Of a stretch of 64,000 nt of DNA, positions 1 to 10,504 are shown one piece after another. Position 1 is the first letter of the stretch. Each line of letters opens with the position of its first letter. Origin of the DNA: Antilocapra americana (taxonomy: Eukaryota > Chordata > Mammalia > Artiodactyla > Antilocapridae); contig ML661902.1 of assembly GCA_007570785.1 (NCBI GenBank), positions 2,098,373 through 2,162,372 of the forward strand, read 5' to 3'. The position numbers and the translations under genes were made by a program. The notes beneath the pieces were generated by a model. The model saw only the letters and a program-made list of their open reading frames with translations, was not told the origin of the DNA and did no database searches.

Positions 1-665
1 CCACTATGGAAAACAGTGTGGAGGTTCCTTAAAAAGCTGCAAATTGACCTGCCATATGACCCGGCAATCCCACTGCTGGGCATATACACCGAGGAAACCA
101 GAATTGAAAGAGCCACGTGTACCCCAATGTTCATCGCTGCATTGTTTACAATAGCTAAGACATGGAAACACCCTAGATGCCCATCAACTGATGAATGGAT
201 AAGAAAGCTGTGGTACATATACACAATGGAATATTACTCAGCATTAAAAAAAAATTCATTTGAAGCAATTCTACTCAGATGGACGAAACTGGAGCCCATT
301 ATCCAGAGTGAAGTAAGCCAGAAGCAAAAACAACAATACAGTATATTAACGCATATATATGGAATTTAGAAAGACAGTAACGAGAACCCAACATGGGAGA
401 CAACAAAAGGAACGCAGATGTGTAGAATAGACTCGTGGACTTTGTGGACGAGGGTAAGGGTGGGATGATATGGGAGAAGGGCATTGATGCATGTTAATTG
501 TCATGTGTCTAATCAATCGCCAGCCCAGGATTGATGCTCGGGACTGGTGCAGCGAGATTTCCCGGGGGGGAGGGAGGAGGGAGGGGGGTTCCGGAGGGGA
601 AGCATATGTAAACCCATGGTGATATCATGACATTGTATGGCAAAAACAATTTAAAAAAAAAAAGA
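1..665 (+). mobile_element. L1 (ruminant L1_BT-type) 3' end
   Basis: The window opens inside an L1: the end of ORF2 (stop just after 369), then a G-rich 3' UTR with a long G tract near 563-600, and a terminal A-rich tail at about 651-665. The 3' UTR resembles those at 6395-7214 and 9421-10490. The 5' end is outside the window. In the gene's orientation this L1 is antisense. Confidence 0.93.
16..369 (+). pseudogene. L1 ORF2 C-terminal fragment (open frame)
   Basis: An uninterrupted 117-codon frame encodes the C-terminal region of L1 ORF2p, with the characteristic [18 protein letters not shown] and [12 protein letters not shown] blocks. It lacks the endonuclease and reverse transcriptase domains, at least within the window, so it is a retrotransposon remnant and not a host gene. 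The intact frame suggests a fairly recent insertion. Confidence 0.9.
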
Positions 666-1018
666 AATAAGGAATGAAAATAAGAAAGATGATCTGTATC
701 TGGTAAGTGCCTAGTTATTCTAAATTTTTCTAAACATATGATTAAAAATCAGAGTTGCATTATTGAAAGACTGACTTACTAACCTGGCAGAAACTGAATG
801 CTTCCATATGATCTTGTAGTATTTTGACAGTTTAACTAACTGTTCAGTGCACAATAGCTGTAGTAGGCAGTCAAGCAACACAGGAATCACTAACAAGTCT
901 ATTAAACCTTCCAAGAAAAATTCAGTTATTGCTGAAGAGAGTGTCATGTCTAGTTATTTGAAGAAAATACTTTTGCATTTTCAAAATATCATCTACCTAT
1001 GAAGTTTAATTTGGAGGG
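666..1018. other. Anonymous AT-rich intronic sequence
   Basis: I see no gene, RNA or recognisable repeat here. It ends in a short TG-rich run that forms the tail of the adjoining SINE. Confidence 0.6.
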
Positions 1019-1231
1019 TGTGTGTGTGTGTGTTAGTGGCTCAGTCGTGTCCTACTCTTTGCAACCCCATGGCGGGTAGCCCTCCAGGCTCCTCTGTCCC
1101 CGGGATTTTCCAGGCAAGAATACTGGTGTGGGTTGCCACTCCCTTCTCCAGAAGATCTTTCCAACACAGGAATAGAACCCGGGTCTCCTACACTTCAGGC
1201 AGATTCTTTACCATTTGAGACATTCAGGAGT
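1019..1231 (-). mobile_element. Bov-tA SINE
   Basis: On the plus strand the order is TG-rich tail, the body (GCTCAGTCGTGTCC ... CCCATGG), then the tRNA-like head with a degraded B-box region (GAACCCGGGTCTCC). This is the reverse of the usual head-body-tail layout, so the SINE is on the minus strand. It is diverged at its head end. Confidence 0.88.
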
Positions 1232-1238
1232 CTTTTTC

Positions 1239-1246
1239 ACACACAT

Positions 1247-1283
<37 letters not shown>
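1239..1283. repeat. (CA)n microsatellite
   Basis: About 45 bp of CA repeats with one TG interruption near 1246. It lies next to the head end of the Bov-tA SINE and is probably length-polymorphic. Confidence 0.95.
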
Positions 1284-1284
<1 letters not shown>

Positions 1285-1661
1285 CAAAACAGAAAACTAA
1301 CACTTTACTTTCATGAGGATATGAATGAGCTTAAGTGCTAAAGTATTGAACAGATATTAGTCATGTATGTTGTATCACTAAAGAAAGACATATAATACTT
1401 TAAAATGTGGGGGAAGATAAGACTTTAAAAAAATAACTTGGTAAGTTCTTTTCTCCAGTAGAAATCATTCTGCTCAGTAATTTTTGATAAAAGATAAATT
1501 CTGAGTACTAATGTTCAAGAAATAGTAGTTACTTACCATTTTCTTATATATCGAGGTGCTTTCTCAAAAACAATCTAGTATACTAATATGGAGCTACTTA
1601 TGGTCATTGAAATGTAAAGGAGTATATGATATGCCTCATAAGTTATGTGCCCCTTTAAATT

Positions 1662-1955
1662 TAAAACAGGTTCTGCTGCTGCTAAGTCGCTTCAGTCGTG
1701 TCCAACCCTGTGCGACCCCCTAGACGGCAGCCCACCAGGCGCCCCCGTCGCTGGGATTCTCCAGGCAAGAATGCTGGAGTAGGTTGCCGTTTCCTTCTCC
1801 AGTGCATGAAAGTGAAAAGTGAAAGTGAAGTCGCTCAGTCGTGTCCGACTCTTCGCGACCCCATGGACTGCAGCCTACCAGGCTCCTCCATCCATGGGAT
1901 TTCCCAGGCGAGAGTACTGGAATGGGGTGCCATTGCCATCTCCGTAAAACAGGTT
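1662..1955 (-). mobile_element. BOV-A2 SINE with target-site duplication
   Basis: This is a dimeric BOV-A2: two related monomers, each with a GTGTCC(G/A)AC ... CCATTTCC/CCATTGCC pattern, joined by a GTGAAAAGTGAAAGTG linker. The CTGCTGCTGCTAAG end lies on the left, so it is on the minus strand. The 11-bp duplication TAAAACAGGTT flanks it exactly (1662-1672 and 1945-1955), placing the insert at 1673-1944. Confidence 0.95.
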
Positions 1956-2264
1956 ACAAATGAAATAAATCTATCCTTAAAAAACTACTAATTGTTTCTT
2001 AATTTCATAAATTAAAAAAATTAAGTTTTTATTATTCATCATGGTTCCAAAACAATATCTAACTTTCAACTCTGGATTTTGCAGGTCTACATTTATTTGT
2101 ATTTTTCTACATTAAGACAAGAATGTCAGAGACTCACTGTTTAGCGTTTATTCAGGTCATTAAATGTAATAATCATCTCAGTTTGAAACAGCCACAGAGG
2201 CTACTTCATTTTTAAAAGGATTCAAAAATTTAACTACATTTTAGTTAATGCGCCTAAGGAAGCC

Positions 2265-2380
2265 ATGATGTGGTCTGTGAGCTCCTTGAGGTGAGGCATA
2301 GTCTTTTTTTCTTTCTGCATCTTTTTGCCTATGGCAATAAAGCTGCATTACAAAATCTTTACTGAATAAATGAATCCAAC
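2265..2380 (+). repeat. L2-like 3' end
   Basis: The series TGTGAGCTCCTTGAGG ... AATAAATGAAT resembles the conserved 3' end of the ancient LINE L2. It is diverged and the call rests on a short core. The rest of 1956-3110 holds no feature I can recognise. Confidence 0.5.
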
Positions 2381-3114
2381 ATTATTAAAATACTGACACT
2401 TTTGATGGATAAGATATACTATATATCACTTGATTACTAGACTTCTTAAAACAAAATACTCTTCATTATATCTTCAAACATAATTAGATTGATAATTCAA
2501 GATACTGTTATCACTACTCATGTTGGTTTTGTTTTTGAGCTGGCTTAAAACCAGACTAAGCAGGCTACAATTCACTCCAAATGACTGGGTGTGTCCACAG
2601 TACAAATTGTTTGAACCTTCCTTTGCTACACTTACTATATTTTAAAATGTTCCCTTTAAAATAAAGTGAGATACATTTTAAAGAACAAATCAACATTAAG
2701 GCTCTCATCTCTTTTAGAGGAGAGAAGGCAGAGAATATCTCAGTGGGCTGAAAAATTTGAAGACTCATCCAGAAGGTTGATTTACAGTATCTTGATCACT
2801 GGAGTGTTCTGAAGTTTAATTGATTAATATTTATGAAATGCTCAAAGTGCAAATTCTCATACTTATGATGCAAATATAAAAATATTTATATCAAGGTTAG
2901 CACTTGCTATTTTGAATTCAAACCACAATTCACTAAGAATCAATGCAAGCACACATCAGTAGAAGGCAGTTTACTTCAAATAAACACAGTGTTTTCATAA
3001 CACTGAATTTAGACACATTTGTAAATAAAAATCAAACATCTCTCTATGAGAGTTTCTATGATATAAATAAATTTACTAATTCTCAAATCTTGTCAAAACA
3101 TTTTAGGACAAGGG

Positions 3115-6100
3115 AACAGGGTCCCAAGATGGCAGCATAGGAAGATCTCTGAATTCATCTCCTTCCACAGATACACAGAACACACCTACATAGAGAACAA
3201 TTCAACCTGAAGACCTGAGGGTTGATTGATTTTTTACATACAGTTTCTGCAAGTAAAAGAACCAGATATAAATGGGTAGGAAAGGCAGAGACACAGTATC
3301 CCCTGGAACCCAAATCCCAATGCTATGAACTACAATAGGGAGGGATATAGCTAAGGGGCCTGAGTGCAGACTCACTACATTTTAAAAAATAATCTGTTAA
3401 AAAAGCTGGACTATACAGGAAGGAACTCCAATTACTAGCACTAGAGGTTCTGTCAAATAGGCAGGGAATTACCAGAGTCAGCTCTGAGATTGGAAGTACC
3501 AGCAAGAACCACAGTTTGAGGCCCCTCAGGACTCCCCCTAGCCCCAGCCTTCCTGGCAAGGTGGACACAGGCACAGTGCTCCTCAGGGACTGCCCCCAGC
3601 CCAGGCTGCTCCATCTCCAATTGCCCTGGGGTGCATTCACCTAAGGACTACACCTGGCCAGGACCTGTTCCAGCTCCAGCCGGCCAGTCAAAGCCACCAA
3701 GCACAAGCAATCTGCACAGGGGACATTTCCACACAAGGCCAATTCTTCAAGACCAGGAGAGGCAGCTGTTTTGCCTGATTCATAGAAACAAAAATGTAAA
3801 GTCAAACGAAATGAGATCAATGAGTATGTTTCATACACAAGGAAAAATACAACTCCCAGAAAATACCCTAATGAAATACAGATAAGTAATTTATCTGATA
3901 AAGAGTTCAAAAAAGTAGTCCTAAGAATGCTCATGCTTTGTGAGGAGAATGGAGAGACTCAATGAGAACTTTAAAAAATAAATTAGAAAATAAAAGAAAG
4001 ACCATATTAGAACTGAAAAATATAGTAACTCTAATTTTTAAAATATGCACCAGAAGGGCTCAACAGCGTACTAGATGATACACAAGAAGTATAAGCAATG
4101 TGGAAGATAAAATGGTACAGACAATCCAATCAGAACAGCAAAAGGAAAAAAAAGGAATATTTAAAAATGAGGAGAGTTTAAGGGACAACATCAAGCACAC
4201 TAACATTTGCATTACAGAGTTCCCAGAAGAAAGAGAGAGAAAGGAGCAGAAACCTTTTTTGAAAAAATAATGGCTGAAAACTTCTTTAATGTGGGGAAGG
4301 AAACAGACATCCAGATCCAAAACTCCCAAGCAAGATGACTCTAAAGAGATCTACACCAAGACATATTCTAGTTCAAACAGCAAAAACTTAAAATATTGGG
4401 TTAGCCGAAACGTTCCTTCAGATAGCATGAGACAACCTGAATGAACTTTGTGGCTAATCAAATAAAAACAGAATTTTAAAAGTAGCAAATGAAAAACAAC
4501 TAATTAAATATAACAGAAATCTCATAAGACTATCAGCTGATTTTTCAGCAGAAATTTACAGGCCAGCTAGAGGAAGTGGCAAGATGTATCTGAAATACTG
4601 AAAGAAAAAAACTTGCAAACTAGAATACTCCATCTGGTAAAGTTGTCATTCAGAGATGAAGGAGAAATAGTTTCTCAGATGTAAAAACTAAAAGAGCCGA
4701 CACAACCAAAATAGATTTACAAGAAATAGTAAGGGTCTTCTTTAAGTAGAAAAGAAAAGGTCACAACTATAAACAAGAAAATATAGGAAAAATCTCACTT
4801 ATATATAGTAAAGTCAATGGACCAGCCACTTAAAAAGCTAACATGAAGGTGAAAAGAAAAAAGTACTATCATTAACTACAATTTCAATAAGTAGTTAAGG
4901 GATACCCCCCCAAAAAAAAGGTATAAAGTATGAAATCAAAAATAGAAAACGTAGAGGGAAAAGGGTACTAAAAAGGTGCTGCCTTTGGGAATGCTTTCAA
5001 ATTGAGCCTATGAAACAAAAGTCTATTTAAAAAGATAAAGAAGGGTATCACCTAATGAAAAATAGGTCAATAAAATAAGAAAATATAATATTTGCAAATA
5101 TTTACTCACTCAACATAGGAGTACCTAAATGTATAAAACATTAAATAAATAAAGGAAGAAACAGACAATAATACAATAACAATATGGGACTTTAATATCT
5201 CACTTAGGTCAATGAACACATCACTGAGACCGAAAATCAATAAGGAAATGCTGGCCTAAAAATAACACATTAGATGAAATGAATGATATACAGAGAGAAC
5301 CACACACCCAAAAGAAGCAAAACACACATCCTTTTCAAATGCACATGGAACATTCATCAGGATAGATTGTATTTTAGGCCACAAAAAATAAATTCAAGAC
5401 CAAAATCATACCAAGAATCTTTTAGACCACAGTGGTATGAATTGAAGTCAATCACAAGAAAACTAGAAAATAATTATATGGAGAATAAACAACATGCTAC
5501 TCCACAACCAACGGGTCACCAAAGAAAGCAAAAGACGATCTTAAAGATGCTTGAGACAAATGAACATGGAAACATAACTGCCCAATAGAGATGGGATGCA
5601 GAAAAAGTCCTTCTAAAAGGAAAATTCACAGTGAGATAAATCTATCTGCAGAAACAAGAAAAATCTGAAATAAGTAACTTTAAATATACATTCAAAGGAA
5701 CTAGAAAAAGAACAAGCAAACCCCGAAGTTAGTAGAAGTAAGAAAATAATAAATATTAGAGCGGAATTAAATGAAAGAGTCTTAAAAAGCCATAGGAGAG
5801 CTCAATGAAACTAAGTTTGTTTCTTTGAAAAGATAAATGAAATCAACAAATCTTTAGTCAGAATCATCAAGAAAAACAGAGAGAACTTAATTAAATAAAA
5901 ATGAGATAGAAGAAATTAAGCCAACACCACAGAAATACAAAAGATGGTTAAGAGAATATTTTGAACAGTGATATGCCTACAAATTAGATAACACAGAAGA
6001 AATGTATAGACTCCTAAAAACATATAATCTTCCAAGATTAAATAATGAAGAAATAAAAAATCTGAATAAATCAATTACTAGAAATGAAATGAAATCAGTA

Positions 6101-6394
6101 ATCAAAAAATTCCCACAAAACAAAACTCCAGGTCCAGATGGTTTCACAGGTGAATTCTATCAAACACTATAAGAAGAGTTCATACCTATTGTTCTCAAAT
6201 TATTCCAAAAACTGAAGAGAAAGGATCACTGTCAAACTCAATTTATGTAGCTAACCTTACTCTGACACCAAAACCAAACAAAGACAGTACACAAAGAAGA
6301 AAATATGGGCCAATATCCCTGATAAACACAGATGCAAAATCTTTGACAAAATATTAGCAAATCAACTAAAATAATATGTTAAAAGGATCATACA
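3115..6394 (+). mobile_element. Old L1 (L1M-like): 5' UTR, ORF1 remnant, part of ORF2
   Basis: The element opens with CCCAAGATGGCAGCATAGG, typical of L1 5' UTRs, followed by a GC-richer leader (to about 3780). An ORF1-like segment follows (4150-4750, including GAAATAATGG-like CTGAAAACTT and CAGCTGATTTTTCAGCAGAAA blocks). From about 5150 there are ORF2 endonuclease and early RT sequences, such as the block around CCAGGTCCAGATGG near 6130 (SPGPDGF region). All frames are broken by stops. It is interrupted by a MITE (4396-4462) and by a younger L1 (6395-7214), and resumes at 7230. It is antisense to PRKD1. Confidence 0.85.
4394..4464. mobile_element. Mariner-type MITE with TA duplication
   Basis: A 67-bp insert (4396-4462) has imperfect terminal inverted repeats: the left end TTGGGTTAGCCGAAACGTTC pairs with the right end (GAACTTTGTGGCTAATC-type). 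Dinucleotide TA sits immediately on both sides (4394-4395 and 4463-4464). The ends resemble the ruminant mariner family, whose termini I recall as GGGTTGGCCAAAAAGTTCG-like. It has no coding capacity. Confidence 0.82.
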
Positions 6395-7229
6395 TGGAGA
6401 GGGTGTAGAGAAAAGGGAACCCTCTTACATTGTTGGTGGGAATGCACACTAGTACAGCCACTATGGAGTACAGTGTGGAGATTCCTTAAAAAACTGGAAA
6501 TAGAACTGCCATATGACCCAGCAATCCCACTGCTGGGCATACACACCAAGGAAACCTGGGTTGAAAGAGACACATGTGCCCCAATGTTCAACATGGCACT
6601 GTTTACAGTAGCCAGAACATGGAAGCAACCTAGATGTCCATGAGCAGATGAATGGATAAGAAAGCTGTGGTACATATACACAATGGAATATTACTCAGCC
6701 ATTAAAAAGAATGCATTTGAATCAGTTCTAATGAGGTGGATGAAACTGGAGCCTATTATACAGAGTGAAGTCACTCAGAAAAATACACCAATACAGTATA
6801 TTAATGAATATATATGCAATTTAGAAAGATGGTAATGATGACCTTATATGTGAGACAGCAAAAGAGACACAGATGAATGGAACAGTCTTTTGGACTCTGT
6901 GGGAGAGGGTGGGGGTGGGATGATTTGGGAGAATGGCACTGAAATATGTATATTATCCTATGTGAAACGAATTTCCTGTCCAGATTCCATGCATGAGATA
7001 GGGTGCTCAGGGCTGGTACACTGGGATGACCCAGAGGGATGGGATGGGAAGGGAGGTGGGAGGGGATTTTAGGAGGGGAACATGTATATACCCATGGTGG
7101 ATTCATGTCAATGCATGGCAAAACCACTACCATACTGTAAAGTAATTAGCCTCCAATTAAAACAAATAAATTTATATTAAGAAAAAAAATAAAATTCATT
7201 CAAAAAAAAATAAATAAAAGGATCATACA
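6380..7229 (+). mobile_element. L1_BT-type 3' fragment nested in older L1
   Basis: A 5'-truncated L1 (6395-7214) begins in ORF2 C-terminal sequence, with the [21 protein letters not shown] block near 6510 and the [11 protein letters not shown] block near 6670. It passes through the 3' UTR and ends in A-rich sequence. The 15-bp target-site duplication TAAAAGGATCATACA is perfect (6380-6394 and 7215-7229). The target belongs to the older L1's RT region, giving a clear order of insertion. The ORF2 part carries an in-frame stop (TGA in the CATGAGCAGATG segment near 6640). Confidence 0.96.
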
Positions 7230-7412
7230 CTATAATTGAAGATTCAGTTAAAAAATACAAGGATGACTTAACATCTGTAAGTCAATGATACATATCCTAT
7301 TAGTAAAATGAAGAATATAAATAATTCAATCATTTCAACAGATGCAAAAAAAGGCAACTGACAAAATGCATCTTCCACTTATGCTAAAAACTCTCTACAA
7401 CAACAAAAAGCT
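7230..7412 (+). mobile_element. Old L1, continuation after nested insert
   Basis: The ORF2 RT-region sequence of the L1 that starts near 3115 resumes after the nested insertion, reading through ATTCAACA-GATGC-like and AAAACTCTCTACAACAA blocks. It stops near 7412 without a 3' UTR, so the 3' half of the element is missing. Confidence 0.8.
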
Positions 7413-7464
7413 CTCAGTGAAGTGACTTGATTGCTTGGCTAGTATTTCCAATATTATATATACA

Positions 7465-7672
7465 TTGTTGTTGTTGTTGTTGTTTAGGCACTAAGACTTG
7501 TTGAACTCTTCTGTGACCCTATGGATTGTAGCCCACCAGGCTTCTCATGGGATTTCCCACTGGAGTAGGTTGCCATTTTCTTCTCCAGAGGATCTCTCAG
7601 ACACAGGTATCAAACCTGTATCTCTTGCATTGGTAGGTGTGTTCTTTACCACTAGAGCCACCTGAGAAGCTC
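7465..7672 (-). mobile_element. Bov-tA SINE with (TTG)n tail
   Basis: A (TTG)n tract (7465-7483) is followed by the diverged Bov-tA body and the tRNA-like head ending CCACCTGAGAAGCTC. The orientation is minus. This is the last young SINE in the intron; the next one toward the right is at 29124. Confidence 0.88.
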
Positions 7673-7704
7673 ATATATAGATAAATATATATGTGTGTGT
7701 ATCC

Positions 7705-8010
7705 ATTCAGTTCAGTTTAGTCACTCAATTATGTCCAACTCTTTGAGACCCCATGGACTACAGCATGCCAGGCTTCCCTGTCCATTACCAACTCCCGGAG
7801 CTTGCTCAAATTCATGTTCGTCGAAATGGACATTCAACCATCTCATCCCCCATTGTCTGCTTCTCCTCTTGTCTTCAAATCTTTCCCAACATCAGGGTCT
7901 TTTCTAATGAACCAGTTCTTCGCATCAGGTGGCCAAAGTACTTGAGCTTCAGCTTCAACATCAGTCCTTCCAATGAATATTCAGGACTGATTTCCTTTAG
8001 GATTGGCTGG
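7705..8010 (-). mobile_element. BovB LINE 3' end, short truncated copy
   Basis: The left edge has the CAGTTCAGTT ... GACCCCATGGACT 3'-end signature of BovB in reverse. The sequence runs about 305 bp to TTTAGGATTGGCTGG and then stops. It is immediately followed (9 bp) by a second BovB 3' end in the same orientation. Confidence 0.9.
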
Positions 8011-8019
8011 TATGACAAT

Positions 8020-8877
8020 CAGTTCAGTTCAGTTGCTCAGTCATGTCTGACTCTTCTCAACCCCATGAACCGCACCACGTCAGGCCTCCCTGTCCATCAC
8101 CAACTCCCAGAATTCCCCCAAACTCATGTACACTGAGTTGGTAATGCCATTGAACCATCTTATCCTCTGTCGTCCCCTTCTCCTCCTGCCGTCAATCTTT
8201 TCTAGCATCAGGTCTTTTCAAATGAATCAGTGCTTTGCATCAGGTGGCCAAAGTATTGGAGTTTCAGCTTCAGCATCAGTCCTTCCAATGAATATTCAGG
8301 ACTGATTTCCTTTAGGATGGACTGGAAGTCCATCCTAAGTCTTGAAGAGTCCAAGGGACTCTCAAGAGTCTTCTCCAACAACACAGTTCAAAAGCATCAA
8401 TTCTTCAGCACTCAGCTTTCTTTATAGTCCACCTCTCACATCCATACATGAACACTGGAAAAACCATAGCCTTGACTAGATGGACCTTTGTTGACAAAGT
8501 AATGTCTCTGCTTTTCAATATACTGTCTAGGTTGGTCATAATTTTTCTTCCAAGGAGCAAGTATCTTTTAATTTCATGGCTGCAGTCACCATCTGCAGTG
8601 ATTTAGGAGCCCCAAAAAATAAAATCTGTCACTGTTTCCACTGTTTCCCCATCTATTTGCCATGAAGTGATGGGACCAGATGCCATGAGTTTTCTGGATG
8701 TTGAGTTTTAAGTCAACTTTTTCACTCCCCTCTTTCACTTTCATCAAGAGGCTCTTTAGTTCTTCTTCACTTTCTGCCGTAAGAGTGGTGTTATGTGTAT
8801 ATCTGAGGTTATTGATATTTCTCCTGGCAATCTTGATTCCAGCTTGTGCTTCTTGCAGCCTAGCGTTTTTCATGATG
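8020..8877 (-). mobile_element. BovB LINE 3' fragment with RT remnant
   Basis: This second copy covers the BovB 3' terminus and the C-terminal part of its reverse transcriptase. On the minus strand the RT core reads NLRYTHNTT in place of the usual NLRYADDTT, so the catalytic aspartates are lost. Stops and frameshifts are present. At 8312-8338 part of the normal sequence is replaced by a perfect hairpin (see findings). It ends at 8877 inside the RT. Confidence 0.92.
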
Positions 8878-8889
8878 AGTCTGGGTGTT

Positions 8890-9105
8890 AAAAGGACATG
8901 AACTTCAGAGCCTAGATGCCTAAATTTAAATCCCAACTCTGTCACTGCCTATGTAATGCTGGATAATTTTTCCAGTGATAGTTTCCTCACCTAAAAAATG
9001 AGGGTAAAAGTTGTTATCTATCTCTGGGTTAAACAAATAAGCGAATCCTTTAAAAGAGTGGTATAGTAATGGCTGACAAATGCTAGCTGTATCAGTGATA
9101 ATATT
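8890..9105 (+). repeat. MIR SINE remnant
   Basis: Diverged MIR-like sequence: AATCCCAACTCTGTCACT near 8930 and TTTCCTCACCTAAAAAATGAGG near 8982 correspond to the conserved MIR core. It predates the adjacent BovB. Confidence 0.65.
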
Positions 9106-9406
9106 CACAATAATAGTAACAATTGCTATTATTATTTTAACTGATCTATCAGAAGTTGATTCCTACTGATGTTTATACCAATAGTCCCTTACTAGGCAGG
9201 TTTCGACAGAGCTTAAATGATTAGGGGTACAAGCTGAATTCAAAAGAATCAAATCTCAACTGACTCTTATTCATGGATTGAAACCTTAAGGCAAGATTAA
9301 TAAAAACTAAAAGTAATTTTGTATTATTCCCAGTTAAAAGATGGGGTACGAAAATAGGATCTAACTCCTGACTGCCCCTAGTATAAAATCAGTAGCCTAA
9401 AATAAT

Positions 9407-10504
9407 CAGAATTAAATTTTACTAATTTATTTTAATTAAAAGTTAGTTACTTTACAATATTGTGGTGGTTTTTGCCATACATCAACATGAATCAGCCATG
9501 GGTGTACATGTGTTCTCCCCATTCTGAACCCCCCCTCACCTCCCTCCCCATCCCATCCATCTGGGTTGTCCCAGAGCACCAGCTTTGAGCGCCCTGCTTC
9601 GTGCATCGGACTTGCACTGGTCATCTGTTTTACATATGGTAATATACATGTTTCAATGCTATTCTCTCAAATCATCCCACCCTTGCCTTCTCCCACACAG
9701 TTCAAAAGACTGTTCTTTACATCTGTGTCTCTTTTGCTGTCTTGCATGTAGGGTCATCATTACCGTCTTTCTAAATTCCATATATATGCGTTAATATACT
9801 ATATTGGTGTTTCTCTTTCTGACTTACTTCATTCTGTATAATAGGCTCCAGTTCTATCCACCTCATTAGAACTGACTCAAATGTGTTCTTTTTACAGGTA
9901 AGTAACATTCCATTGTGTATATGTACCACAACTTTCTTATCCATTCATTTGCCAATGTACATCGGTTGCTTCCATGTCCTAGCTATTGTAAGTAGTGCTG
10001 CAATGAACTCTAGGGTACATGTGTCTCTTTTAACTCTGGTTTCCTCAGTGTGTATGCAGAGCAATGGGATTGCTGGGTCATATGGCAGTTCTAGTTTCTG
10101 TTTTTTAAGGAATCTACATGTTGTTCTCAAAGTGGCTGTTCTAGTTTGCATTCCCACCAACAGTGTAAGAGGGTTCCCTTTTCCCCATACCCTGTCCAGC
10201 ATTTATTGTTTGTAGACTTTTGATGACAGCCATTCTGATCAGCGTGACATGGTACCCCACTGAGGTTTTGATTTGCATTTCTCTGATAATGAGTTATGTT
10301 GAGCATTTTTTCACGTGTTTGTTAGCCATTTGTATGTCTTCTTTGGAGAATTGTTGTTTAGTTTTTTGGCTCACTTTTTGATTGAGTCATTTATTTTTCT
10401 GGTATTGAGCTGCATGAGCTGCTTGTATATTTTTGAGATTAATTCTTTGTCAGTTGCTTTGGTTGCTATTATTTTCTCCCATTCTGCAGGCAGAATTAGA
10501 TTTT
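9407..10504 (-). mobile_element. L1_BT-type 3' fragment with target-site duplication
   Basis: A 5'-truncated L1 on the minus strand (9421-10490) with its A-rich 3' end at the left. It contains the 3' UTR, and on the minus strand the ORF2 C-terminal block [17 protein letters not shown] (near 10080). A 14-bp duplication with one mismatch flanks it: CAGAATTAAATTTT (9407-9420) and CAGAATTAGATTTT (10491-10504). It is in the same orientation as PRKD1. Confidence 0.94.
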
